A stretch of DNA of 64,000 nt, taken from Nemania diffusa. Lineage: Eukaryota; Ascomycota; Sordariomycetes; Xylariales; Xylariaceae. Of the stretch, positions 37,850 through 49,711 are shown one piece after another. A program made the translations under genes and the position numbers. The stretch is from assembly GCA_038501195.1 (NCBI GenBank), contig JBBPUQ010000009.1, positions 3,472,001-3,536,000 of the forward strand. The letters run 5' to 3'. Below the pieces are notes generated by a model that was given only the letters and a program-made list of their open reading frames with translations, was not told where the DNA came from and searched no databases. The first letter of the stretch is position 1. Every line of letters starts with the position of its first letter.

Positions 37850-38799
37850 AATATTTATAATAACTTTAATAATTTTATTTAATATATTTATATATTAAAT
37901 TTAAATTTTATTATAAAATAATTTATTTAATAAAGTTTTAAATATATTAACAAATAAAAGTAATAAAAAGTTATATATTATATTAATAAATATTATTATT
38001 AATAATAATATATTTGTTTATATTAAATAAAAAAAATAAATTTAAATTAAAATATTTAGTTAATTAAATTTTTTATATAATAGTTAAACTATAAACAAGT
38101 TTATTTGTTATAACTTTAATTATAATAAAAATATTATTTATAAAAGTTTTTATAAATTTTTTTAATAACTGTTTTAATAATTAGAACAATTTTTATTATA
38201 TATTATTATATGTTTTTATTACTAAAATTAGCTATAATAAAAATAAATATAAAATAAATAACAATATTTAAAATAATTAATATAAAATTAATAAATTATT
38301 TAAATATAACAAAATAAACTAAATTAAATTTAAATAAAAAAGTTAATATAAAAAATAATGTTTTAATTAAAAGTTTTTTAAATAAAAAAATAAAAAAAAA
38401 CAATTATATTAGTTTAATTATTATAGTGTAACAAACTTTTATAAATAATTTTTATTTTAATTAAAATAAACAAAAATAGTTTTTAATAAAAAAATTATAA
38501 ATAATTAAAACAAAAATATATATTTAAATTTTATTAATAATTTAATTAATTAAATAGTTAAAAAAAAATTTCATAATATTATATTAAAAGTATTTTTTTT
38601 ATTAAAAGTTTTAAAAATAATAAAAATAATAAAATTATAATTTAATACTAAAAAAATAAATAAAAATGTTTTATTTTAACTTTTATATTTAAAAATAATT
38701 TATATTAATTTATAAAAATATTATAATATAATAATAAAAATAGTAGTTTTAAAAATTGTTTAACACTTAAATTATTAAACTAAATAAAAATAACAGCTT

Positions 38800-38835
<36 letters not shown>

Positions 38836-38960
38836 GTTAAAATTTAAAAAAAAAAGTAAAAAAAAAATATTTATATTGTAAAAAAATAACTTAAATATTA
38901 TTAAAACTAAATTATAAATATATTTTAAAAAAATAATAATATTTAAATAAATATTTAAAG
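37850..38960 (+). repeat. Repeat B, copy 1 (about 1.1 kb)
   Basis: Same-strand match to 63,010-63,830. Landmarks are ATATTTATATATTAAATTTA (37,885; 63,036), TTTTTATTATATATTATTAT (38,191; 63,225), TTTATAAATAATTTTTATT (38,440; 63,465) and ATTATTAAAACTAAATTATA (38,897; 63,774). This copy is longer, mainly because of A-rich expansions near 38,804-38,870. All frames are interrupted; element class unknown. Confidence 0.7.
38804..38834 (+). repeat. Homopolymer run of 31 A
   Basis: Thirty-one consecutive A bases, followed by CGTT and two further A-runs. The matching place in repeat B copy 2 has only short A-runs, so the tract is an expansion within B rather than the poly(A) tail that defines the family's 3' end. 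Confidence 0.85.
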
Positions 38961-39269
38961 TTTAAACTATTTATAAATTATTTTTATAAAAAATATTAAA
39001 AGTTTAAAAATATAAAAAATATTATAAAAATAAACAAACTTTTTATAAAAATAATATATTTAAAAAAAATAAATAAATAATAAAAAAAATAAATAAATAA
39101 AAAAATAATATTATTTAATAATATTAATAAAAATAATTTTATATTTTTTATTTATAAAAAACTAAATTGTTTTTTAATAGTATAAATAATTTATTAATAA
39201 ATTAACTATTATTATAAAAAAAAAAAAAATTATAAAAAGTTATTAGTAAAATTACTAGCTATTAAATAT

Positions 39270-39456
39270 AATACTAGTTTAATATAAAATTTTTTGTTTT
39301 ATTTTTTAATTTAAAATTATTTTAAATATAATTAATAATAGTATTATTAAAAAAGCATTTTTAAAAAAATATTATATAATGTTATTATAAAAACAACTTT
39401 TTTAAAATACTTTTTTTAAAATAACTTTTTTAAAAAGTTTTTTTATTAATTTCAAT
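39270..39456 (+). repeat. Repeat C, copy 2 (first ~185 bp only)
   Basis: Matches the first part of 29,809-30,285 and 47,793-48,240, including AAAATTTTTTGTTTTATTTTTT and AAAAAAGCATTTTTAAAAAAA. Similarity stops at TTTTTTTATTAATTTCAAT, where the inverted element E begins. It is a truncated copy. Confidence 0.7.
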
Positions 39457-39469
39457 AGTTATATAAATA

Positions 39470-40714
39470 TTAAAAAAATACTTTTTTAAAATTTTATTAA
39501 TATTAATAATATTAAATAATATGTTTTTTTTATTTATAATTTTTTTATTTATTTAATTTAATATTAAATTATAGTTATTTATAAAAAAGTTATTTAATAA
39601 ATTATATAAAAATATTTTATATAATAATTTATTATAATATTTTATTATTTATTAATATTAATTTTAATTTTTAATTTATAGTTATAAATATTAAAAGTAT
39701 TAAATATTTAAAAATTAATATTAATTGTTTAAAGTTTTTAATTTTAAAAAAAATTTTAATAATAATAATAATAATAATTTATTAAGTTATAATTTTAATA
39801 ATAAAAAAAAACAATATATTATTTGTTTTTATTTATATAACTTTTCAATTTTGTAAAAAAAATATTAATTTTATAGTTTAATAAATAAAATAATATTTTT
39901 AATTTTATTAATATTAATTGTTAATATTAATATTGTTTTAAATAAATAAATATTAATTAATTTAAATTTAATTATAAAAATTATAACAATATTAATATAT
40001 TTATTAATAATAATAAACTAATTTTTATTAATATATATTGTTTTATTAAACAATTTAATTTTTTTATAAAAAATTTAAAATTAATTAAAAAAAATATTTA
40101 TTAAATTTTAGCTGTTATAATTAACTTTTTAAATTAAATTAATAATTTTATAATAAATTATTAAATTAATTATAAACATTAAAATAAATTTTTAAACTTA
40201 AAAATTAAATATATTATTAAAAAAATTAACTAATTAATTTTTAATATAAATTATAATAACAATTAAAAAGTTTTATTAAAATATTTTTATATTATAAAAT
40301 ATATTATATAATAAAACAATAATAATATATTTTATTTAAAAAAAGCTATAATATATTAAAATAATAAAAACTTTTAATAAAAATAATAATAATTAATATA
40401 AAGTTATAATAGCTATTTATATATATATAAATTTAAATATTAAAAACTGTTTATATGTTTTTAAAAATAATAATATAATAATAAAATATATATTATATAT
40501 TATTAAAACAAAACTTTTAATTATAATAGCAGTTATTTAAAAGTTTTTTTTTATTAATATAGCTATTAAAAAAATAAATAAAATAATAAAAACTAAATAT
40601 TTTTTTAGCTATAATATAAAAATAATAAATTTTTATAAAAAAAAAAAGTTTTAAATATAACAATAATTATAACAAATATTAAAATAAATATTAAACAAAA
40701 AAAAATTAGTTTTA
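39470..40714 (-). mobile_element. Element E, copy 2, left part (inverted)
   Basis: Reverse complement of about 26,820-27,875 joined directly to 28,107-28,178. The join gives the empty site for solo LTR D1. Shared text includes TATTAAGTTATAATTTTAATAATA (39,780), TTTTATTTATATAAC (39,829) and TTTTATTTATTTAATTTAATATTAAATTATA (39,540-39,571). The match breaks at about 40,715, where the left LTR of element 1 starts, and resumes at about 47,165. Confidence 0.7.
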
Positions 40715-40967
40715 AGTTATAATATAATAGCTAGTATAAACTATATAATTACTTTAGCTATATATCGTAATTTTTTCGCTTTTTTTTTATTTTTTTTTAT
40801 AAAATTTATTTATTACTAAAGCTTACTGCTTTAAGTAGCTTATATATTATTTATTTTTATTATTTTATATTAACTAAATTTTTTTTTTTTTTTTTTTTTA
40901 TATTTAAATTTTTATATATAATTAAATTATTTAATTAATAACTTTGTTTTTTACAAATATTAATATA
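40715..40967 (+). repeat. Left LTR of retrotransposon 1
   Basis: Aligns with 46,911-47,157 from AGTTATAATATAATAGCTA to ATATTAATATA. This copy keeps more G and C (AGCTTACTGCTTTAAGTAGC, where the right LTR has AGTTTATTGTTTTAAATAGT). Every difference in that block is a C/T or G/A transition. Confidence 0.75.
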
Positions 40968-43900
40968 ATGAATTAAATATTATTTATATAAAGTATAAAA
41001 ATCTTTTTTAAATATATTTTTATATTAAAAAAAAAACTAAAAAATTATAAACTTATAAAATAAACATTAATATAATAATATTATAATAAAAAATCTAAAT
41101 AACAAGTTTTAAATTTATAAAAAAAGTTTATTTTAAATTAAATAATTTAAAAAAGTTATTTTTTAAACTTAATAAAACTTTTTAAAATAAAGTTTAATAT
41201 AATTTATTAATTAATGTTAATTTTAAAAATGTAAAAATTTATATTTATATTATAAAAAAATAATAATAAAAAAAAACTAATATAAAGTTTTTAATAAAAT
41301 AGTTAATAAATTTTATAAATAATATAAAAAACTTAGTTTTAAAAATAAATAATATATAAACTTTATAAACAAGTTTAAAAAAATTAACAAAAATTTATTA
41401 TTAACTTTGTTAATATATATATAAAAAATAATAATTTTATATTTTTTTACTATAATATTATTAATAAAGCTTAAATAATTATTTTTTAATTTAATAAATA
41501 AATAAATTATATTAGTTTTAAACAATTATTTAAAAAACTTAAAGCTTTATAAACTAAATTTAAAGTTTATTTATTTATACTTTTTATAATATATTAATAA
41601 ATAAATAATTTTTATAAACTTTTATAAAAAAATAAAAACTAATTTAATAATTTAATTAAATAATATAATTTTTTTATTAATAAAAAATAAACTTTAATAA
41701 TTATTAACTAATTAAAAGTAAAAATATTAGTTATAAACTTTAATTGTTTTATATTTATTTAAATTATATTAAATTGTTTTTTAATTTAATTTATAAATTA
41801 AAAATTAAACAAGTTTTAGTTTTAAAATTAACTTAATGTAATTAATTAATAAATAATAAATTTATTAATTAAAAGTTATATAACTAATATATTATTAAAC
41901 TAAACTAAAAAAAAAACTTATAACTTAATTAAAATTTTAGTTTTTATTTTTTATAATAACTTTAATTAATATTGTTAAAATAGTAAATATTAAATTTTAT
42001 TTAAATAAAAAAGTAGCTAAATATTTATAGTTTTATTAAAATAATATATATTTTAAAGCTTTGATTTTATTTTATATATTATTTATATATTTATATAAAT
42101 ATTAATATAATATTAATATTTTTAACAAATTTAAAATAAAATTTAAAACTTTATATATAAAAAATAAGTTTATTAAATATTTTTTTAACAAATTTATTAA
42201 ATTTAAAAATAACTTTGTTTATTTTATAAATAAAATTAAATTAATAAAAAATCAATAAAAAAAACAGCTTTAAAAACTATTTTAATATTAATATAATTGT
42301 TAATATTATATTTAAATATTTAAAACTAAATAAAACATTTAAGTTTTATATTTAATATTATATATAAATTGTATATATTTTTAATATAAAAAATAAAAAG
42401 TGCGTATTTTATATAAAATCAAAAAAGCAGCAGTTATATTTTAAAATAAAATTTTAATTATAAATATAAATGAAAAACTTTATAATAATAACTGTTTAAA
42501 TAAATAGTTTATATTGTAAATATAAATAAAAAAATAAAAAAAATGTTTTAATTATAAATAAATTAAATATTAATTTTATAAATATTTAAAAAAAAAACAA
42601 TATTAATAAAAAAGCTTATATTAATATTATTATAAATCGACATTTTTTTAATAATTTAAATTAATAAAAAGTTAAAAAAAATAATTTGTTTAAATAAAAT
42701 ATTATATAAATAAAAAATTAACTTTAAAAAAAATAACTTTTTTTTTAAAAAAAAATGTTTTTAAAATTTATTAATAAATTAAATAATATAAATAAATATT
42801 TAAACAAAAAAACTTTTTTTATATATTTATATTATAAATTATTAAAAATATTTTTAAAAATATAAAAATAAATCTATATATATATATAAATATTATTTTT
42901 ATTAAATAAATTATAAAATATTTAAATTTATTTTTAATTTATTTATATTTTAAAATATAATAAAATATAATAAATAAAACAAATAAAAAAATTAATTAAG
43001 TTTTTAAAATTATTATAAAAATAAAAAATATATATTTTAAAAAGTATTTTTATATATTATTAATATATAAAATAATTTTATATTAAAAGAATTATAGTTT
43101 TAAAAATATAATATTTTTTTTAATTGTTAAAAAAATTAATTTTTATTTTAGTTTATTTTATTTATTAATTATAATATAAAATATATTATTAATATAAATG
43201 AAAATATTGTATAAAAAAATACAAACTTAAAAAAAAATAAAAAAAAATATAAGTTTAAAAAAAAACAGCTATAGCTAATAATATAAAAGTTATAACTTTT
43301 ATATAAATATTAAAACAAAAAAAATTTTAAAAAAAAAGTTTAAAAAAAATAAACTGTATTTTTTAAAAAAAGTTATTTTTTATATAAAAAAAAACTTATT
43401 TTAAAAAAAATAATAATATATATTAATTAAAAAAACTAACTTTAATATATTAAAAAAATAAAAAATTAATATTTAAAATTTATATTATATATAAAAAAAT
43501 AAAATTAAATAATATAAAAAATAATTAAATGTTAATATAATTAATATAAATATTACAAGTTTTTAATTTTTAATAAAACAAAATAAGCTAATTAAAAATG
43601 TTTATATTATTAATATTTATAAAATTAATAAAATTATTATTAATAAAAAAATTAAAAAATTTTTATAAAAAAAAACAATAAATTATAACAAAAAACTTTT
43701 AAAGTTATTTTTAATAAATATTATAACTTATTTTAAATATTTAATAAAATAAATTTTAATGTTTTATTTATATATTATTTATAAATAAACTATTATATTA
43801 AATTTATAAATAATAAAAAATTAAAAAATTTAAAATATTTGTTTTTATATAAAATATTTATAAATAAATTAAAAGTTATAAAAAAGATTTATTAAATTAA

Positions 43901-46900
43901 ATAATATTTTTTTTGTATTTTTTGTTTTATTTATAAATACATTATATAATAAATCATAATTTTATATTAATTATTAAAAGTTTAATATTTTTATAAAAAA
44001 AATTGTTATTTATTATTATTAATTAATAAAACATTTTTTTAAATTTTTAATGTAAAAATTTTTATAAAAATTAATATAAAATAAATATTTTATTAAATTT
44101 ATATAAATTTAAATACAAACAATTTAACTATTTTTTATATTTATTATAAAGTTTATTAATATAAAATATTATTTTTTAAATTTATTAATAAATTTTTTAT
44201 ATTTTAAAAATATATAAATAATATTATTATTTATTTTAACAATTTAATTAAATATAAAAAATATATAAAAAAAAAATTATAATAATTAAAAAATATTAAT
44301 TTATAAACTAATTTAAAAAAATCAAAGTTTTATATAATTAAAATTAAGTTTTTAAGTTATATTATTAAAATAATATATAAATAAAAAATTTTTACTATTA
44401 TTAAAAATATATAGTTTTTTTTAAAGTTTTTATAATTTTTATTAAAACTTTATAAAAAATTATAATAAAATAACTAAACTATTAAAGTAATTAATAAAAA
44501 AAAAAGTTTTTTTTATATAAATTTTTTAATATAAAAAAGCTTTTAAGTTTTTTTAAAAAAGTTTAGTTATATTTTTTATTTTAAATTATTATAACTATAA
44601 TTTATTTATTAAAGTAAAAATTAATATTTTTAATAAAATAGCTATAAAAATAATATTTTGATTTATAAAAAAAGTAATATTTAATAATTTATTATTTTAA
44701 AACTTTATATAATATAAAATTAAACTATAATATTTATAATAAAAAATTACTAATAATAATATTAATATTAAAAAAATAAAAACTAAAATTAATAAATAAT
44801 TAATAAAAAAAGCTATTGTTTATTATTATAAATTATAATATATTAAAATATTTTAATTAAAAATAATATTTTAATTTAAAACAAATTAATTAAATAATAT
44901 TTTTTTTTAAATATAACTTTATAATTATTTATTATTTAAATAAAAAAAACATTGTTATAAATGTTTTATTTTATAAATAAAAAAATTTAATTATTTAAAA
45001 AAACAAAAAAAAATATATAATAATATTTAACTATATTTATATTTTTTAATAAAAAATATTTAAAATAAATAATAAATAGTATAATTGTTACTATTATTAC
45101 TATTTAAAACAATTTAAAAAAAATTTAAAACAATTAATAAATTATTAATTTATTAATTATATTTTTAAATAAAATTATATTAACTTTGTTATAAAAATAT
45201 ATTATTAAAAAATAAAAAGCAAAAAAATTAAACAATTTATAAATTTTTTAAAAAAAAACTTATTTTTTATTAAAAAAAACTAATTATATTTAATTATATA
45301 AACTTATATATTTAATTAATTTTTAAAATTTATAATTATATAATTATAATTTAATTAAATATAAAAAATATAAAACAATTAATATATAAATAATATTAAT
45401 AATTATTAAATTTATATATTAAATTAGTTAAAATATTAATTTATTAAAATATTAAAAAACAAAACTTTAAAAAAATTATAACTACTATTAATATTAAACT
45501 AAATATAAAAATATTTAATTATAAATTTTAAACAAATATTAAAAAATTATAAAAAATATAATAATATATTAATTATATTAAATTAATTAATTAAAAAAGC
45601 ATAAATAATATTTTATATAATAAAAATAATATTAAAAAATGTTATAAAAATATATTATAAAAGCTTTTTTTTTAAATATTTAATATATTTATAATTTTAA
45701 CTATTAATAAACAATTTTAATTTATTTTAACTTTTATAAATAAATTAAATAAATTAATAACAATTATTTATTTTTTTATATTATTAAACTATTATAAAAT
45801 AATAAACTAAATAAAAATTATAAATAAATATTTAAATTAAAAGTTATAGTTTTATATAAATTATTTTTAAAATAATTAATTAAATCGAATTTTTATTATA
45901 AATTATATTTAAATATTTATATTATATAAATTAACAAAATTGTTTTTTTATATTTTTTTATTTTAATTAAAATTATTAAATTATTATTAAAAAATTAAAA
46001 AAAATAACTATATAAAAACAATATATTTAAAAATAAAAATAAAAAAAAGTTTAAATTATAACAAATTATATTATAATTATAAAAAGAAATATATAAAAAG
46101 TTTAAAAAAAAATAATTTATTAAATAAAATAAAAAAAATTAATTTTAATATAAACAATTAAATATTTATTTTAAAAAAGCAATAATTATAAATTATAAAT
46201 AAACTTTTCAATAAATTAAATTTTTTAATAATTTAATAATTTTTTAAAGTTTTAATATATAAAAAAAATATATATATATTAAAAGTTTTAAAATTTTAAA
46301 AAACAATTAATAAATATTATATAAATAATTTACAAAAATATTTTAATAATTTTTTATTTAAATAAAAGTTAAAAGATTTTATTAAAAAATCAATTAAACT
46401 AAAAAAAAAAAAAAAAGTTTATTGTTAAAAAAATTTAAACTTTATAATTATATTATAAAAAGTTTTAATATTAAATTATATAATAAAACTAAAATATTAA
46501 TAATAAATAATATTTAATTAAAAACTTTAAAAATAATATATTGTTTTTATATTAAGTTTATTAAAACTATTTAAATATAATAAAACTTTTAATATATTTA
46601 AAAAAAATAATTAAAAATAAAAACAAAAAATAAATTTATAAAATTATATTTTAATAATAATAAAACTATTAAAAAAAACAATAAATAATTATATAAAAAA
46701 AAACATATAAAATTTAATTTATATTAAATAAATTTTAATAAATTATTATTTAATAATTAAATATAAAAAAACTTATAAAATAATATAATAAATAAAAAAC
46801 TTAAAACAAAGTTTATAAATAAACATTTAAAATAATTTCTTTTTTTATTAAAAAGTATTTAGTTTAATTATTATTTATATAAAAGTTTATTTTTTTTTTA

Positions 46901-46910
46901 AAAAAAAAAT

Positions 46911-47157
46911 AGTTATAATATAATAGCTAATACAAATTATATAGTTATTTTAATTATATATTGCAATCTTTTTTTTTTTTTTTTTTATATAAAATTTATT
47001 TATTACTAAAGTTTATTGTTTTAAATAGTTTATATATTATTTATTTTTTTTATGTTATATTAATTAAATTTTCTATTTTTTTTTTTTTTATATTTATATT
47101 TTTATATATAATTAAATTATTTAATTAGTAGTTTTATTTTTTATAAATATTAATATA
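46911..47157 (+). repeat. Right LTR of retrotransposon 1
   Basis: Counterpart of the left LTR, preceded by nine A that resemble a polypurine primer site. Element E resumes about 8 bp after the end of LTR similarity. Confidence 0.75.
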
Positions 47158-47164
47158 TAATAAT

Positions 47165-47792
47165 TTATATAATATAAAAAAAAAAAAAAACTTTAACTTT
47201 TTTATTAAATTTTTTATTTTTAAATTTAAGTTTAAATAATAAAACATTTGTTATAATTAATTATAGCGTTATATATAAATATTATAATAAAACTTTTAAT
47301 TTAATTAAAAAATATAATTAATATATATAAAAATATATTAGAAAATTTTTTAACTAAATTATATATTTTATTATATATATATATAAATAATATTATATAT
47401 TATTTTTAATAAAAAATAGCTTGTTTTAATATTTAAAAGTTTATATTAAATAATTAAATTTTTTATTTATTTTAAATATTGTTTTTTTTTATATTTAATT
47501 ATAACTTTGAAAATATAAATAATTTAAAAAATAAATTTATTATTTTTAAACTATAATAAGTTTTTTTATAGTTTTATAAATTTAAAATAATATATTAAAC
47601 TATTAATAATATATATTAATATTTTATAATTATTATTAAAAAAAAATCTAATAAAAACAATTATATAATTTATTGAAATATAAAAACAAGTTATATTTTT
47701 ATTATTAAAAAACTGTTTAATTAGTTTAAATATATTATTAAAATAAAAAATAACAAATTTAAAAATATAAAAAAAAACAAAGATTCATTATA
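47165..47792 (-). mobile_element. Element E, copy 2, right part (inverted)
   Basis: Reverse complement of about 26,150-26,800. Its reverse-complement text includes TATATTAATTATATTTTTTAA, AATATTTATATATAACGCTATAATTAATTATAA and TAATAATAAAAATATAACTTG, each found in copy 1 with transitions. Together with 39,470-40,714 it restores one continuous copy of about 1.87 kb. Confidence 0.7.
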
Positions 47793-48240
47793 TATATAAT
47801 ATTAGTTTAAAATAAGATTTTTTGTTTTATTTTTTAATTTAAAATTATTTTAAATATTGGAATTATTTTAAATATAATTAACAACAGTATTATTAAAAAA
47901 GCATTTTTAAAAAAATATTATATAATATTGTTATAAAAATAACTTTTTTAAAATAACTTTTTTTATAAAGCTTGTTTATTAATTTTAATATTTGCTTTTT
48001 TTATAAAAAAATAATGTTTTTATTATATAATATAATATAAAAAAAAAATTATTAAAATAAAACAAAATATTATTATTAATAAATATTATAAAAAAGTTTT
48101 TTAAAAAAAACTAGTTAAATAAATAAAACAAAAGTTATAAAAATATATATTAACAAAAGTTATAAAATAAATAAAAAAAAGTTTTTATATAAAAAATAAA
48201 AACTTTTAAATAAAAATTTAATAAATTATTTTATAAATAA
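47793..48240 (+). repeat. Repeat C, copy 3 (about 450 bp)
   Basis: Full-length match to 29,809-30,285. It starts at the inverted element's edge (AATATTAGTTTAAAATAAG) and ends at TTTAATAAATTATTTTATAAATAAA. It directly abuts repeat F copy 1. Confidence 0.7.
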
Positions 48241-48248
48241 AATTAAAA

Positions 48249-48446
48249 TATAAAAAAGCAGTTATTATTATATTATATTATATTATATTATATTATATTA
48301 TATATATAATAAATATAAATTCAATATTAATTAATTAATATTTAAAACAATATAATATATAAAAATAATTTATTATAATTATTTTTTAAAATTAATAATT
48401 ATTTTATAAAATAATTATATTTATATTATATATTATAATTTTTATA
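48249..48446 (+). repeat. Repeat F, copy 1 (about 197 bp), possible left LTR
   Basis: Begins AAAAAAGCAGTTATTATTAT, carries an expanded TTATA pentanucleotide run (about 48,269-48,303), and ends ATTATATATTATAATTTTTATA. It matches 61,863-62,060 in the same orientation, 13.6 kb away, or about 7 kb once LTR element 2 is subtracted. That spacing suits a pair of LTRs, but no target duplication was found. Confidence 0.65.
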
Positions 48447-49472
48447 TTTTTTTATTTTTATATTAAATATTATAATATAATAATTAATAAATTAAAAAAT
48501 AAAATAACTAAGTTATAAATTATTATATAATTAAATATTAATTATAATAAATTAAAAAAAAACTTTTTTAATAAAAATATATTTTTAAAAAATTAATAAA
48601 ATATAATATTTTAATTTAAAAATATTTTATTTTTATAAAAACAAACTTTTATAAAATTATTAATTATTATTTAATAATTATTTATTATAAAAATATTATT
48701 TTAAATAATATAACTAATAAATTAAAATATATAATTAAATATATAATTAATTAAATTATTTAATTTAAAAATTATTTAATTAATAATTAATAATAATATT
48801 AAATATTTAATTTATAATTATAAAAAATTTAATTAAAAAATTATTATAACTAAAATAAAAAATTATATTATTACAATTAAAAAAAATAATTAATAAAAAT
48901 TAAAATATAATAATTTAATATAAATTATTAAAATATTAAATTAAATATTATAAAATATTTTAATTAATTAATAATTATATTCTAAAATTTTAAAATATTT
49001 AAAATTAAAAATATAAACTATTTTAAAAAACTTTTAAAAGTTTATTTAAAAAGAAAATATAAACTTTAAACTATATAAATATACTTTTTAAATATAACTT
49101 ATAAAAATTTATTAAAATGAAAATAAAACTTTTAAAAGTTTTTTTTTAAAATAATAAGTTTTAATATATAAACTAAAAAATAAAAATTAATTAAATAATA
49201 ATTTTAAATTAATATTTAATTATTAATATAAATTATAAAAAAATATAAAAAAATTATTTATTTAATAATAAATTTTATTAAATAATATAATAACAATATT
49301 ATATAAAATAAAAAAATAATAAAATATAAAATAAATAAATAAACTATTTAAATTTATTTTTAAATAATTATATATTAAAAATATATTAAATAAATATAAT
49401 TATATTAATAATATTTAATTTAATAAATTAATTTAAATTAAAAATTAATTATATAAATAAAAAAATTATTAA
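48447..49472. other. Extreme AT-rich block, left part of host of LTR element 2
   Basis: About 2-4% G+C by eye, clearly lower than the inserted element to its right. No gene seen. Compositionally it matches 56,117-61,862. Confidence 0.6.
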
Positions 49473-49711
49473 TAGTTATAAATTAATTAATACTAAAACT
49501 ATTAATTATTTAAATAAATAAATAGCTTTATTATATAGCTAAATAAATGACTTATTTACTGCTGCTTTAAACCGCTTTATATATATATATAAGCAATTTT
49601 TATATAAAAAAATTTCTAACTTTTTCTTTTTTTTTTTTTATTTGTAGATTTTTTGTATAATATAGCTTTAATTGTTTAAAGCTCTGTTTTTTTTATAAGC
49701 TTTATATAATA
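49473..49711 (+). repeat. Left LTR of retrotransposon 2
   Basis: Matches 55,881-56,117 from TAGTTATAAATTAATTAATA to TTTATATAATA. This copy keeps GACTTATTTACTGCTGCTTT and AAACCGC where the right LTR has AATTTATTTATTGCTGCTTT and AAACTGT, all transitions. Confidence 0.8.

Larger units (their letters stand above)
40715..47157 (+). mobile_element. LTR retrotransposon 1, RIP-degraded, about 6.4 kb
   Basis: Two direct ~250-bp repeats bound the element, and the whole interrupts inverted element E. A run of A (46,901-46,909) just before the right LTR looks like the remnant of a polypurine tract, so the element reads on the + strand. Internal homology with LTR element 2 is seen at 43.6-45.95 kb against 52.6-54.9 kb, and just before the right LTR (ATTAAAAAGTATTTA, about 46,847; ATTAAAAAGCACTTA, about 55,804). 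No gag or pol motif can be read through the stops, so Copia or Gypsy cannot be decided. TTATA at 40,717-40,721 and 47,165-47,169 is a possible target duplication, which would shift the ends by a few bases. Confidence 0.75.

Noticed and set aside
38804..38834. Poly(A) tail marking the 3' end of a LINE or SINE
   Set aside because: Repeat B similarity with the 63-kb copy continues on both sides of the A-run, so it is internal to B.
41313..41525. Minus-strand open frame of 70 codons
   Set aside because: It lies inside LTR retrotransposon 1, antisense to the inferred element direction. It is made almost only of Ile, Leu, Lys, Asn, Phe and Tyr, as expected by chance from A/T-only DNA, and has no motif.
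48269..48303. CRISPR-like or satellite array
   Set aside because: It is a simple TTATA pentanucleotide expansion inside repeat F without spacers, and is shorter in the other copy.
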